Source: Coturnix japonica (Eukaryota; Chordata; Aves; Galliformes; Phasianidae). From it: a stretch of 64,000 nt of DNA. The notes beneath the pieces are model-generated. The model was not told where the DNA came from. It worked only from the letters and a program-made list of their open reading frames with translations, and did no database searches. The first letter of the stretch is position 1, and each line of letters starts with the position of its first letter. Of this stretch, positions 1 through 10,167 are shown piece after piece. Position numbers and translations under genes: made by a program. The stretch is from contig NC_029529.1 in NCBI RefSeq assembly GCF_001577835.2, positions 7,442,157 to 7,506,156 on the forward strand, read 5' to 3'.

Positions 1-2492
1 GTGCTGTGTCTAAGGACAGCTGAAGCTGCCTCAGTTCCCCCACAGGAACCAGGGTAGCACAGGACTGTAAAATGCCATCTCAAAGGCTTGGATCTGGGCA
101 CGGGGGTTTCCCTTTCCTGACCATATTAGGAAATGGCACAACGTGGTCTCGGCACAGCCTGAGGCTTTATATGGTACTGAGCAAACAGGGTGAGAGCGTC
201 CATCAGCTCCTGGCGGTGAGGAGAGGTTGGGTGCCCTGCATTGGGGTGAACATCTGGGGCGCTCCAAGCATCCATGGGGGCATTTCCTACCTTTACAGCA
301 TTGTGACTGCATCTTCACTAGCTCCTGATGTCCCTGAGTTAAAACCTTTGGGGAGAGTAAATCACTGCTGTGCTGGCTTTTAATTGATGACAGTTTAGGA
401 CAAAACACTGTGCTAATTGTGTTAAAATGAACTTTAGTGCTGCGTGGTCAATACACTTAAAACTAAAAAAATCCTACATAAACCAGAATGACCACTAGGC
501 CCCTAAGGGAAGGATAATAAGGTTTTTTTTCAGTTTATGTGCTATATTTACTCAACTACTAATATCCAAGTAAGTAAAATAATAGATTTTCAATTCTGGA
601 CGTTTCTTAGGTCTCTTCCCTGAAATTTTTAGGTATTTTCCTGACTTGCATCATACAAAGTCTAGATGTCACTAGAGACTTATGAAATACATACATCTGA
701 GTTGTTAGTGCCTACATCTGGGCAAAGGTATCCCCACACAGGTTCTAACATCTATGTTTGTTTTCTATAGACAAACAATTTTACATCGTTGAGCAAAGAC
801 TGAATGAATAGTGCCTATGAGTGCAGGTACAAGAAACTTGTTTATGCTCTCAGATTGACTTGAATTCCTATTTTATTGATGCTTATACTGTCATTTTTTA
901 TCTCATTTGTGTCTGGACCAGTCAGATTCTGTTTGTTCTCAGCAGCGTGAAACAAATGTTAGTGGCAAAGCACTTCTTATTCATTTTTTCTTAACTCCAT
1001 CAAAGAAAAAGGTCAGGGTACTCTTTCAGTGTATTGTTACCTTGAATTATTGCACACTTTATTTCCTCTGATTAAATAACATTTACTTTAAGGACAGATG
1101 ATTTGCTCTGAGACTTTTTTGTTTGTTTCAGCTTGTTGAATTTTTTTTTTCTCTATAGCATAATTGGGAATCCCAACTTGCATCAGTGATGCTCGAAAGA
1201 GAAGAACAGTAAGGTCAAGTTTTTTTGTATGTGTATGATTCCAAGGCAGGCAATGTAGGCAGACAAGGCAAAGAGAGGAAAGGATCGTTTAAAGTTTGTT
1301 TTGCAAGTAGATGAGAACAAAGCCATATGTTTATAACCATACCATATGGAAGGTCCAGTTTCTTTAAGGCATCTTGATGACATGCGTTTAATACATTCCT
1401 GAAGCAAAGATCTTCAGCTTTAGCTCTATTAAGTTATGCATAACAATTAAATGTTGGGTTTTTTTTGTTTAAGTGTATATAACAATCTTTTTTTTTTTTT
1501 TCTCTTTTCTTCATTTCCTGCCTTTCAATTTAGCATTCTTCAAATTAAAGAGGCCTCTATTCCTGCTTCTAAAACCACGTTACATAAGCTCTGTGCTTTC
1601 TTTCACTCATTAGTGGTCTGTCATGCAAGTAAAATTTCCATGGATTGAATCATTTGGTTTCTTCTCTACAACATAACGTAGGGATCCTCCATGTAAAATC
1701 AAAGATAACAGCTAAATCCCATGGACATTTCCTGGCTTCTTTTATAATTCAATGACTATTGATGTAGATTATTTTAATGGCAAAACACGGTTAAGTTAAC
1801 ACACTTGTGTGAAATGGGAAGCAGAAAAATCTTGGCCCTGTATCACATGAATGAGGAGAGATTAGAATTTACCCAGGCTTCTCTGATCTGCAGGTTGACC
1901 CACAAGGGGGGGGGAAAAAAAGCCCTAGTAGATGCATATCTTTGAAGGATATGAGCATTCACAATTGAATTTTCAGTGAGATTTTTTGTTTTGTCAAACA
2001 TAAGGTTTTACTCAAGCAGCCACCAAACCAGAACTTGTCCATTGCATTTCATTGGTAATTTGCCTCAGAAAAGACTATGTAACCTGGCTTTTCCATGTGT
2101 TCTTTTTTGAAGTTACTGTTGGGGCATATGGACTGAAAACTTGTTCAGGTTTCCATTTAAGTCATGATTTTCAAAGCAGCAGGACTGCAGTTTAACTATC
2201 AGAGGATGCACTCCAAGTCAATAACATCATTTCATAATTAGCAAACTTTGGGGAATAAATCCTTTGTGTCTTTTAATTTAGTCGAATAAAGAGGAAAAAG
2301 TAATAAGGCAGAAGAATCATGGAGAAAANTTGGCTTAGGATCTTGTTGCTGAGGAATATGTACTTGCATGGCAATGTTATACGCAAATACTGTATCCCAG
2401 AGAGCATGTGGGATCCACCTTGTTTGTGATAGGGCATGTGTTAACAGAAGCATGCAAGATAAAATCTCTTGTGCATGTTTGTCTCTACTTAC
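1..2492 (-). other. MYH11: MYH11 intron 2 (partial)
   Basis: Intronic sequence downstream of the first coding exon, running off the left edge. I see no further MYH11 exon in it. It holds one ambiguous base at 2330, a T-rich tract near 1488-1502, a G8A6-type tract near 1907-1921, and a perfect CArG box at 121-130, listed separately. The remainder shows nothing I can name. Confidence 0.8.
121..130. promoter_or_regulatory. Perfect CArG box in MYH11 intron 2
   Basis: CCATATTAGG is a perfect CC(A/T)6GG serum response factor site and is the same ten bases as the c-fos serum response element core. It sits inside a small inverted repeat (TTTCCT...AGGAAA). A one-mismatch CArG, CTTTATATGG, follows at 165-174, with about 44 bp between centres. 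Paired CArG boxes are common in smooth-muscle gene enhancers. One perfect site per roughly 13 kb is expected by chance, so function is inferred from position, not from the motif alone. Confidence 0.45.
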
Positions 2493-2851
2493 ATAAATTA
2501 AGCCTGAGAAGTATCTCTCCCTTAGATTGTGCAGCACTGAGGCTTCGTTGAGGCAAGTCAGCTCGGCCATGTCCTCCACTTTGGAGAACTTGGGAGGGTT
2601 CATCTTCTGGACATCATCCTTGCTCAGTGTCACTTTCTTTCCATTTTCTTGCAGTTCTACTGTCACCTCATCCCCTTTCTCTTCCTTGATACTTGCTGCT
2701 TCAAATCCATGTTTCTCTGATGGAACCCAAACCAGTTTCTTTGCTGACCAGTCAGCCTGGGCAAGTGGGTTGTTAACGAAGTTTTTGTCCACAAAGAGGA
2801 ATTTCTCATCATCGCTGAGAGCTTTTTGAGACATTTTGACTCAGTAATTAC
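2493..2851 (-). CDS. MYH11: MYH11 exon 2, first coding exon (smooth-muscle myosin heavy chain)
   Basis: Smooth-muscle myosin II heavy chain, the actin-based motor of smooth-muscle contraction. The ATG is at 2834 (minus strand), with A at -3, and the frame stays open for 114 codons to 2493. It begins [12 protein letters not shown] and ends [11 protein letters not shown], which is the N-terminal extension, the SH3-like myosin N-domain (about residues 33-83) and the first residues of the motor domain. The exon ends at a perfect donor (gtaagt at 2492 downwards). The acceptor ending in ccacag places the exon start at 2851, leaving 17 nt of 5' UTR in this exon. The next coding exon (TYSGLF...) is not found down to base 1, so the rest of the gene lies off the left edge. 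It is close to chicken gizzard myosin, with about two substitutions from memory. Reading past the donor gives only intron. Confidence 0.97.
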
Positions 2852-5800
2852 CTGTGGAAGAGGCAAAATATTCTGCTTTAAAAGAGAAGTAAATGTGAAG
2901 GTTTTCCAAGCAAAACATCTTTGCTAAATCCTTGCCATGTGGTAGATCCTAAGTACTGCAAGTCCTGGGTCATATCTTGCTTTTCCACACAGATACTGTT
3001 GGGTTTCAACCTTAGAGAATCTCATTTGAATAGCTGAGTCTAAATCCTTTGTTACTGTGTCTGAAATCATGTAACTCAAAATCTTTAGGACACTAAACAA
3101 ATGAGGAATCCTGAGCTAATTACCCTCAGTTTGTTTATTTTGTACAATATACTGGAGAGAAAAGTAAAACACAATTAGCACTTGTGCAATTGGACTGTCA
3201 GGACTGCAGCAATAGCACCATCTAAACAGTTTCTTCCAGCCTCATCTCTTATTCATCACAAAGTTAATTTAACTCAGATATATTCAAAAGTTACCAGTGC
3301 TGAAACAGTGTTGGGTGTGTGCTGAAACAGGAGTGGAATAATGAAGTAATTAATAGAAGAACAATTCCCAGGTTGTGTTTCAGAAAGAACAGAAACAACC
3401 TTTTTCTTGCTAAAGATCATTCCCAATTGCTCTATTACCCATTTCATTTGGAGAAGAAAAAAGATTAAGAGAAGATAAAAAGAAAAAACTTGAAAGCAAA
3501 CTCAAGAAAAAATAATACCACTGCAGTCAGTAGTGCTGGTGAAGGGGAAGTAATATAGAGTTACTCTCTTTCTGTATCTCAGACAGTGAGAGCTGATCAT
3601 TTATGAAGGGTTGATATTCACAACTTAAGAAAGAAGCAGAGAAAATAAAACAAGTCCTGAAGTTACATCAGTTATTAGATACCCTGAACTGTGATTCTCA
3701 GTTTGGAAGGATGATGAACTGTGTCATGCAGTTGCTCATAACATTGTGCAATTGTGCATGGATAAGTTGCTGGATGTATCTGCTCTGTAGGTGGGAGCAA
3801 TGGGAGGGTTTTGGCTGTTTTGCACTGTGTTTAAGAGGGAGGAAGCAGCTTTTTTTTTTTTCCCCTGGCCATTGGAAATCAAGATGTAGCTGCAGAAGCT
3901 GGACTGATTAATGCTGGAGCATTCCTAAGTATGGGATGTACAGTACTCAATGAGAAAAGGAGTAAACAGAGGTCTTGTAGTTTGCTACAGAGTAGGAAAC
4001 AAGTGGCGCTAGTCAGGAAACCTGCTGTGCAGCAGAGCAGAGAAGGCAGCTCTGGGGAGTGGAGAAGAGCATGGCTGAGAAAAACAACAGGAGACAGAGG
4101 CTGTTTCATTTCCTTATTGAGAATGAATTTAATATTTACAGTATTCAAACAAACACAAGTCTTGAGGGATTTTGGAGATCTGACTGCTACAGATGTCAGC
4201 AGTGAACCCATAAGCAGAATGATATTTGCAAAGCCCCAGCTCTGTGGTATGAGGCCAAATGGTCACCCTGTACTCTGGGAGTATCAGAGAGTGGTTTCCA
4301 AGTATTTGTCCCCAAAACCTTCCCACAGATAAACATTTTTTTGCAAGGCCGAAGTGTGTGAGAAGTCTGAGAGAGAAGTGTGGATCATGCAGAAGGTGAT
4401 CTAAAGCTTAAAAACAAAGCTAGGATTCTAGAAGTGCTGAAATGAGTTAGCTGATATCCCAGTGAAATGCAGTGGAAATAGGGTGCCCTGACTCTTTAAA
4501 CTCCCTTGAAAAGGCTCACAGCTTTCCTTTAAATGTTTGTATTCTAGTGACACCTAACCTGGAAAAACCCCAGCAGGAAAGTTTACCCAAATCACTCATG
4601 AGCACTCGATGTGTGTGGTGAGGTGGGTAAGTGGGAAGGAGAACCGAACAGCTTGGTTCTGTGCACCACCGCTCACCCATGTGTGGGGTTCCTTGCCCTG
4701 AGCCCCTGTGAGGAAGCTCTGTAGGATGCAGCCCTTTGCTGGCTCCCAGGGGATTCTTGGAAGAGAGCTGCAAGAGGAAACTATTTGACCTCTGTGCGGA
4801 TTAAAGCAGAAAATGTTCCCTTGCTGCCAAGAGGGCTGGTAGAGCTGCACAGTTCCAATAATGGAGATGGTATTCTCTCCAGCAGAGCTTTCCAGCTGGC
4901 GTCCACAGGGTGAAGGCAGCTGGATGGAGGAACCATCCCCAGGACTGCAGAAGCAGGGCTAGGGAAGCAGCAGGAGATCCCATGGCCTCTGTTCCTGCTG
5001 CAGCAGCAGAGGCACCCTCTTGCCCCAGTAGCATTGAAGGAGATGCTGCGGAGAGGTGAGAGGCTTTTGGTTTGCCATAGACCCAGAGAAGAGAGCTGGG
5101 GAATTGCCCCAAAAAGTTGGGTTGTGATGTCCTTGGGTAAGTGCCAAGTGGCAGCACATCCATATTGAATTTGATATTGCCATCAGAAACATCTGAAAAT
5201 TACACTGAACTGCAGAGCTGAGTTTCGTGGAGTCAAATCCTGCTATTTGGAGACTGTCCAAAAGTGATGATGGTGGAAACTGTCCTGACCATTCACCTCA
5301 AAAGCTCAACCAAAGATGAAACAGCCGGCCTGCTGCAAAGCATGCAACCAGTGGGATGACTCAACTGTTCTTCGCTTGTCTTGTTGCTCAGGGACCAAGG
5401 GAAGCTCTTTCCTAACTACACAGAGCTTCCTGTGAGTAAAATGTTTTGTACCTTGCATTTAAATTTCATCTTTCTGAAAATTAGGTGAGGTTGTAAGCTC
5501 TAAGATATGGAATGAACTGCAAATCTTGCGAATACGAGTTTTTATTCAGATCTAAGTCCTGTATTAGACTGTTCATAGTCATGTATGGTCCTGTGAATAT
5601 TAGTTTAAACATGGTGAGAACAAACTCTCTGCAAGAAATTAGGACTATTTAGTCTGAACCATATAACTCCTATGAGAAATGAGGAAGAAACACTGACTTG
5701 ACTGAAAAGATTTCAAGAATGATGACCTGGAATCTGAGGATGAAGCCTGAGTAGTTGCTGAGTCCAGTTGTAGTAACAAAGGAAATTCTGTTACAGAGTA

Positions 5801-7627
5801 TAGATTAAGAAGCATAGTAATGAAATAAAGTTTTCTTAATAGAAGGTGCATGAGATGAGCACCACAGACTCGAGCAGATTTGTCCTAATGAGGTACTGAC
5901 GCTTTCTGAATCATAACAGGCAGTAAGCCTGCAGGTCCATCTTTGATCTGTACTGTATTGCACTGGTCCAGCATGACTGATGTTGGGAGACTGGGTCAAG
6001 GAGAAAGACTGATGATTGGCTGTTAAGAACGCTCCCTGAGAAGGCAAAGCTGAGCCCTTGGCCAGCCCCTGGGTTTCATCCATAGAGCTGGCTAACAAAA
6101 AAGGAGATCGAATATTTTATCAGTGCAAACTCAGCATGAGGTTATTATCTGTTCTTTCAGGATGATAGCGCAGATCTTTAGGGCAAGAGGAAAGCCTGTT
6201 CTGCACCCAGAAGTGAGCTATCCTGAAGAAAGGAGGAGTAAAAACAGTGATAAAAAATATTACTTACATGAGGGGTTTTTTTTGCCTCAGAAATATGCCA
6301 GGTTACACCAAGAGCTGGATGAATCTGCAATGCTTGTTCAAACTCCTAACATGCACATACAAAGGGGCACACACACTTCCATAACCTATTTTCTATTCCT
6401 CCTTCTTCTGCCCTTCTGCTGATTTTCATTGTCCTTTCCCTTATAATGTCAGTGATGGAATCTGATTGCTGCTTTTACAATTAGTTTATCCTGAGTATAT
6501 TATTCCAAGAACAAATTATAAATATTTCCAGGAAGTGCTCTTTCATTAAAAGGTTATTGCCTCCTGGGTCAGAGCTTATAAGGGACTGCTCTCATCCTAA
6601 TGAGATGATAAAGGGCACTTCTCTCTTCCTTTGCAGGATATGAATGTCAATATAAAAGCTTATCATGGCTGCACAGGGAAGAATTATCCAAACATAAGCT
6701 CTCATAGTGGTTTCTGATGGAAGGATGTAGCCATAACCTGCTTCTTGTCTCAAAGTGTGCCTCCAGAGGTACAGTCACTTTGTGGAGGTCTTTTCAGGTT
6801 GCTTATCTTTCATTTTTCCAGTACTTGACAGAATTACCCAACTGAGCATAGCTAAGGGGAGAAATAATGAACAAATAATAATAATCCAAGGGTGAATCCT
6901 GATCAATTGATGTTCATTTTGGACTGGCTCCCCAGAGTTTAGCTTTATGACAGGCACTGCGAGGCATCCCTCCTGGCCTTCTGCATCTCCTTGGTCACTG
7001 GGGCCGTCGCTCAGATGCTCACTCTCATGACAGACAATTTTATCTGAATACAGAGTTACCGTCAGTACAAGTTTTAAAGTTACTCAACAGCAGAAGTCTG
7101 TGTTTTTAAGGGAGCATTTTCAGTAATTTCACTGGACTGGTTTTAATGCGCTGTCCATGCATTTTAATCAAATAGTCTGAAAGTGACTTGGCTTCCTATC
7201 AGGTGTGCTCACCTCCCTTAATGCAAGTTAATCCGTAACTCTGATGGGACACTTGACAGCTCTTCTGCTTCTTCAGAGAAAGTGGGAACAGAAAAGGTTA
7301 TTTGTGTTATAAACTGGAGAGAGGGGAGGGGGAAAAAAGGGAAAAAAGACTTGAATTGCATTATGTGGGGATAGATTCCTTTTCATAGGGAAAATACCAG
7401 CTATTTCCAATAGCCCCAGATATCACTCTATGAAGTAAATCAGATTCTGTATCAGAGTTCCTAAATAATCCCTATGTGAACCAGGCTGCGCACAAGTTGG
7501 AAAGCTACCTCTCATTCTTTGCTTCTTCTAAAATTAACATACTAAAAGAAAAGACAACAGATTTGCAACTATTAATTCTCAGTGAGTTATAAAGAGTTTG
7601 GATCCCTGCATACATCCATGCACGCTA

Positions 7628-7637
7628 CCATATAAGG
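7628..7637. promoter_or_regulatory. Perfect CArG box in MYH11 intron 1
   Basis: CCATATAAGG fits CC(A/T)6GG exactly. Measured from the proposed start near 8996 it lies about 1.36 kb into the gene. The mammalian SM-MHC gene is known to depend on a CArG box in its first intron, at about +1.6 kb in rat from memory. The site is seen; its role is inferred from position. Confidence 0.5.
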
Positions 7638-8075
7638 CGATGTTCTCCTCAATACTCGCTGTTCCACAAAAATGTAATGATAACAAATTCAAAACAAATA
7701 CCTTTTAGGGACTAGCATGTCAATTGCAAACGAGATAATAAAAATCATTGTTTACATCTAAGCGAATACAGCCAGAGGAGCACCATGCAGTAACAAAGTG
7801 ATTACTTAGGCAACTGCTTTGCCCTCTGAGGTTTTATCATTTTGGCCTCTGTGTTAGTGGGAAATGAGAGCTTTGGGGGCTTGGGAAGCTGGACCAGGAG
7901 CTGCATCCTCCTGCAAGCTGCCTGCCAGGGCCAAACCTTGAGGGAAAGAGGTGGGCTTCCCTTCACACAGTTGTGTTTTAGGAAGGGTTTCACTGAAAGC
8001 TACATATTGGATAATAATGGAAAACTTCTGATTTTCCTTATATTTAAAGTATCTCAAATTGCTTCTTCCTTATAA

Positions 8076-8152
8076 ACACATGCACACATCTCCCATATCA
8101 ATACATATATATGTGTTTATATATATGCATATGCACACATATATTTATGTGA
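8076..8152. repeat. AT/CA-rich imperfect microsatellite
   Basis: Alternating purine-pyrimidine stretch made of (TA)n, (CA)n and TATATG units within MYH11 intron 1. It is imperfect throughout, which suggests an old, decayed dinucleotide repeat. Confidence 0.7.
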
Positions 8153-8920
8153 AAGCCAGATAACTTCTCGGATGACATTGAAGCCACTTTCTCTACTGCC
8201 ATCTACTGTCTTCCTAACTTACTGGCAGTATGTATTGAAATTAAAAGTTTGTTTCTTTATTATCCCTTTAAATAAAAAGAAAAAAGAAAAAAAGGCTTGG
8301 AAAGTTACATTTGAAATTAATTAAATTATTCTATCAGAGAAGCTTCACTTCCAGTTGATTTCCAGAATATTAAAAATGCAATAGCAAGGTTCTTCTGTAA
8401 AAATGATTTGATTTCCTCTCCTAATCTTTAAGTGTTTTTTTTGTTTAAAGGACCAGCTGACAGGTGAATGATACTATCTGCTTACATGTTCATTGAGCAG
8501 CTTAGGAATTGCACTGCAAAATCTGGTGGGTGTCTTCCATATCCAGTGCCCCACTGCAGCGTGACAAGGTGCAAGGTTGCACCTTGCTGTGGGCTCAGTG
8601 CAGTCAGTGCTCAGTTTGGCAGTGGCAGTGTTGTAAATAACCAAGGACCAAGCTTGGTCTGTGCATGCTTACAAATGGTCATTGCTCTATCATATTTTAA
8701 GCAGAATGCAATTTAGCAGCACACAACTCAGGAGAAGCCATTTGAGCATAGGTAGGTTTCCTGTTTCTGCTTTGTGTGCTACCTGCAGGGTCATTCACTG
8801 CAAGCTGTTGTAAAGTAGCACAGTGCTCAGCTCACCACCCCGCTCCATCCCAGCGTGGTGGCACCCAGCCCCGACCCAGCAGGGTGTTCTGCCCCCTCCT
8901 CCCCTTATCCCCATACTCAC

Positions 8921-8996
8921 AGTTGTCCAAGTAGGGCAGCAGGGAGGGAACTGGAGAGTCAGGAACCTGTACAGCCACCAGCCGGGACAGTCCGAG
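8921..8996 (-). other. MYH11: Proposed non-coding exon 1 of MYH11
   Basis: On the minus strand a TATA box (TATATAG at 9026-9020) is followed about 30 nt later by a GC-rich segment that ends in a near-perfect splice donor (ACT|GTGAGTATG, boundary 8921/8920). Splicing to the acceptor at 2851 would give a 5' UTR of about 93 nt (76+17), a normal size for a myosin heavy chain. Exon 1 of MYH11 is non-coding in mammals. The start near 8996 is estimated from TATA spacing and is not observed. The two upstream CArG-like boxes and the intronic CArG lie at distances expected for this gene. Alternative: a chance TATA-donor pair. Confidence 0.55.
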
Positions 8997-9019
8997 TCCT
9001 TGCAGGCTTCACTGCCTCC

Positions 9020-9027
9020 CTATATAG
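9020..9027 (-). promoter_or_regulatory. TATA box of proposed MYH11 promoter
   Basis: Minus-strand CTATATAG inside TCTATATAGG, which is itself only one base from a CArG consensus. It lies 24-30 bp upstream of the inferred start and about 100 bp upstream of a strong splice donor. The flanks are GC-rich (8820-9060). Confidence 0.5.
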
Positions 9028-10044
9028 AGGAGGAGAATCTTGTCAGTGGGGAGGGGCCCTGCAAACCACGTCCTGCTGGAAAATCCTCCCAGTACCTGGG
9101 TTAAAACACCCCATCTCAGAAAAGGAGCTCATTGCCAACAGGGCCCAGCCCTGGACCACTGCCCTTGCCCCCAGCTGCCCTTCAGCAGAGCAAACTGGGT
9201 CTGAAATCCCTTGCTTTTGGGAAGGCCTCAAGGGGTGCCCTCAGGTTCAGAGCTTTTGCTTGTTCCTGGAGGTGCAACTCTTTGGCCAAACAAATGGACC
9301 TTTTAACTCCTTCCTGCCTTGGCAGCATCCTCACCTCTCTGCCCTGCAGAGGGTAAAGGACAGAATCTGGTCCTGTGGGGCACAGGGAGCTTCCACCCAC
9401 CTCAGTGCCTTTTCTTGGAGCTGGGATAAGTTCTGGGTGGAGGGGCTGCTTAGTGTGTGTGGGGTGTTCCTGATGTGGCAAGGGGCAGCAGGGTGTTGGT
9501 GGCTCTGGGGTCTCCACGTGTTTGCATGACACTGGGCTCCAGGGGCTGGTGTCAGCCTCCCTTGCCGCTGGGGTATACAAGGGATGTTTCCCAGTTTCCC
9601 AGCAGATTTGCCAAAGTTTCTCTTGCCAGCTAACATGCAGCAAAGTTTCCAAGAAAGCACCGTAAATACATTTTCATATATAAGAAATACCTCCCTCTGT
9701 CCATAAATGGAAGAAGAGAAGTGATAAATAGCTGAGGGGGAACAGCCGTGGGGATGTGGTGGAAAGAGTGGGCAGCAGCACTGAGTGCGGGGGGAGAGGA
9801 GGACAGGGAGTGTGAAACCAGCCCTGGAGCTGGGGAGGGATCTGCTCCTCGTCAAACCTCCCTCACAGCACTGAAGCTTTCAGTCCCTGGCTGTCCCCCC
9901 TCCTCCTGCCATGAGTAGCCAACAGCCTTGTGCAGAGAGACCTGGGGATGGAGACATCCCAAAAAGGGAAAGCTAGGATCCTCTAGGAATTCCCATCAAC
10001 ATGCCAAACACAAAATACCGAAACATCCCCCTCTCAGCAACAGA

Positions 10045-10054
10045 CTAAATATGG
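10045..10054. promoter_or_regulatory. CArG-like box upstream of MYH11 (proximal)
   Basis: Read on the minus strand this is CCATATTTAG, one mismatch from CC(A/T)6GG. It is about 1.05 kb upstream of the proposed MYH11 start. Rat SM-MHC has two required CArG boxes near -1.1 and -1.2 kb (from memory of the smooth-muscle literature), so the position fits. One-mismatch sites are common, and the evidence is the arrangement. Confidence 0.35.
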
Positions 10055-10157
10055 TGTATACCCAAAGGATCAGAGCATGGTCCTGGCTGAAATAATTTCT
10101 CTTGACATCAACAATCGTGTCTAAAAAAATATGCTCTGCTGGGGAAAATGGATGAGA

Positions 10158-10167
10158 CTTATATTGG
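10158..10167. promoter_or_regulatory. CArG-like box upstream of MYH11 (distal)
   Basis: Minus-strand CCAATATAAG, one mismatch from consensus with the same final AG variation as the box at 10045-10054, and 113 bp from it. It lies about 1.17 kb upstream of the proposed start. Together they resemble the paired distal CArG boxes of mammalian SM-MHC. Confidence 0.35.

Larger units (their letters stand above)
2852..8920 (-). other. MYH11: MYH11 intron 1 (inferred)
   Basis: Interval between the acceptor of the first coding exon and the proposed non-coding exon 1. It carries a perfect CArG box (7628-7637), a one-mismatch CArG (GCTTATAAGG at 6574-6583), a purine-rich stretch near 3450-3520 and an AT/CA-rich simple repeat near 8076-8152. 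No open reading frame here resembles a protein I recognise. The extent depends on the exon 1 call. Confidence 0.5.

Noticed and set aside
2238-2492. Extension of the MYH11 frame beyond residue 114
   Set aside because: It follows a perfect gtaagt donor, and the sequence no longer resembles myosin, which should continue TYSGLF.
8823-9855. Overlapping open frames of 93-224 codons on both strands
   Set aside because: GC-rich promoter-proximal DNA lacks stop codons by composition. Translations are Pro/Ser/Cys-rich, resemble no family, and overlap each other on both strands.
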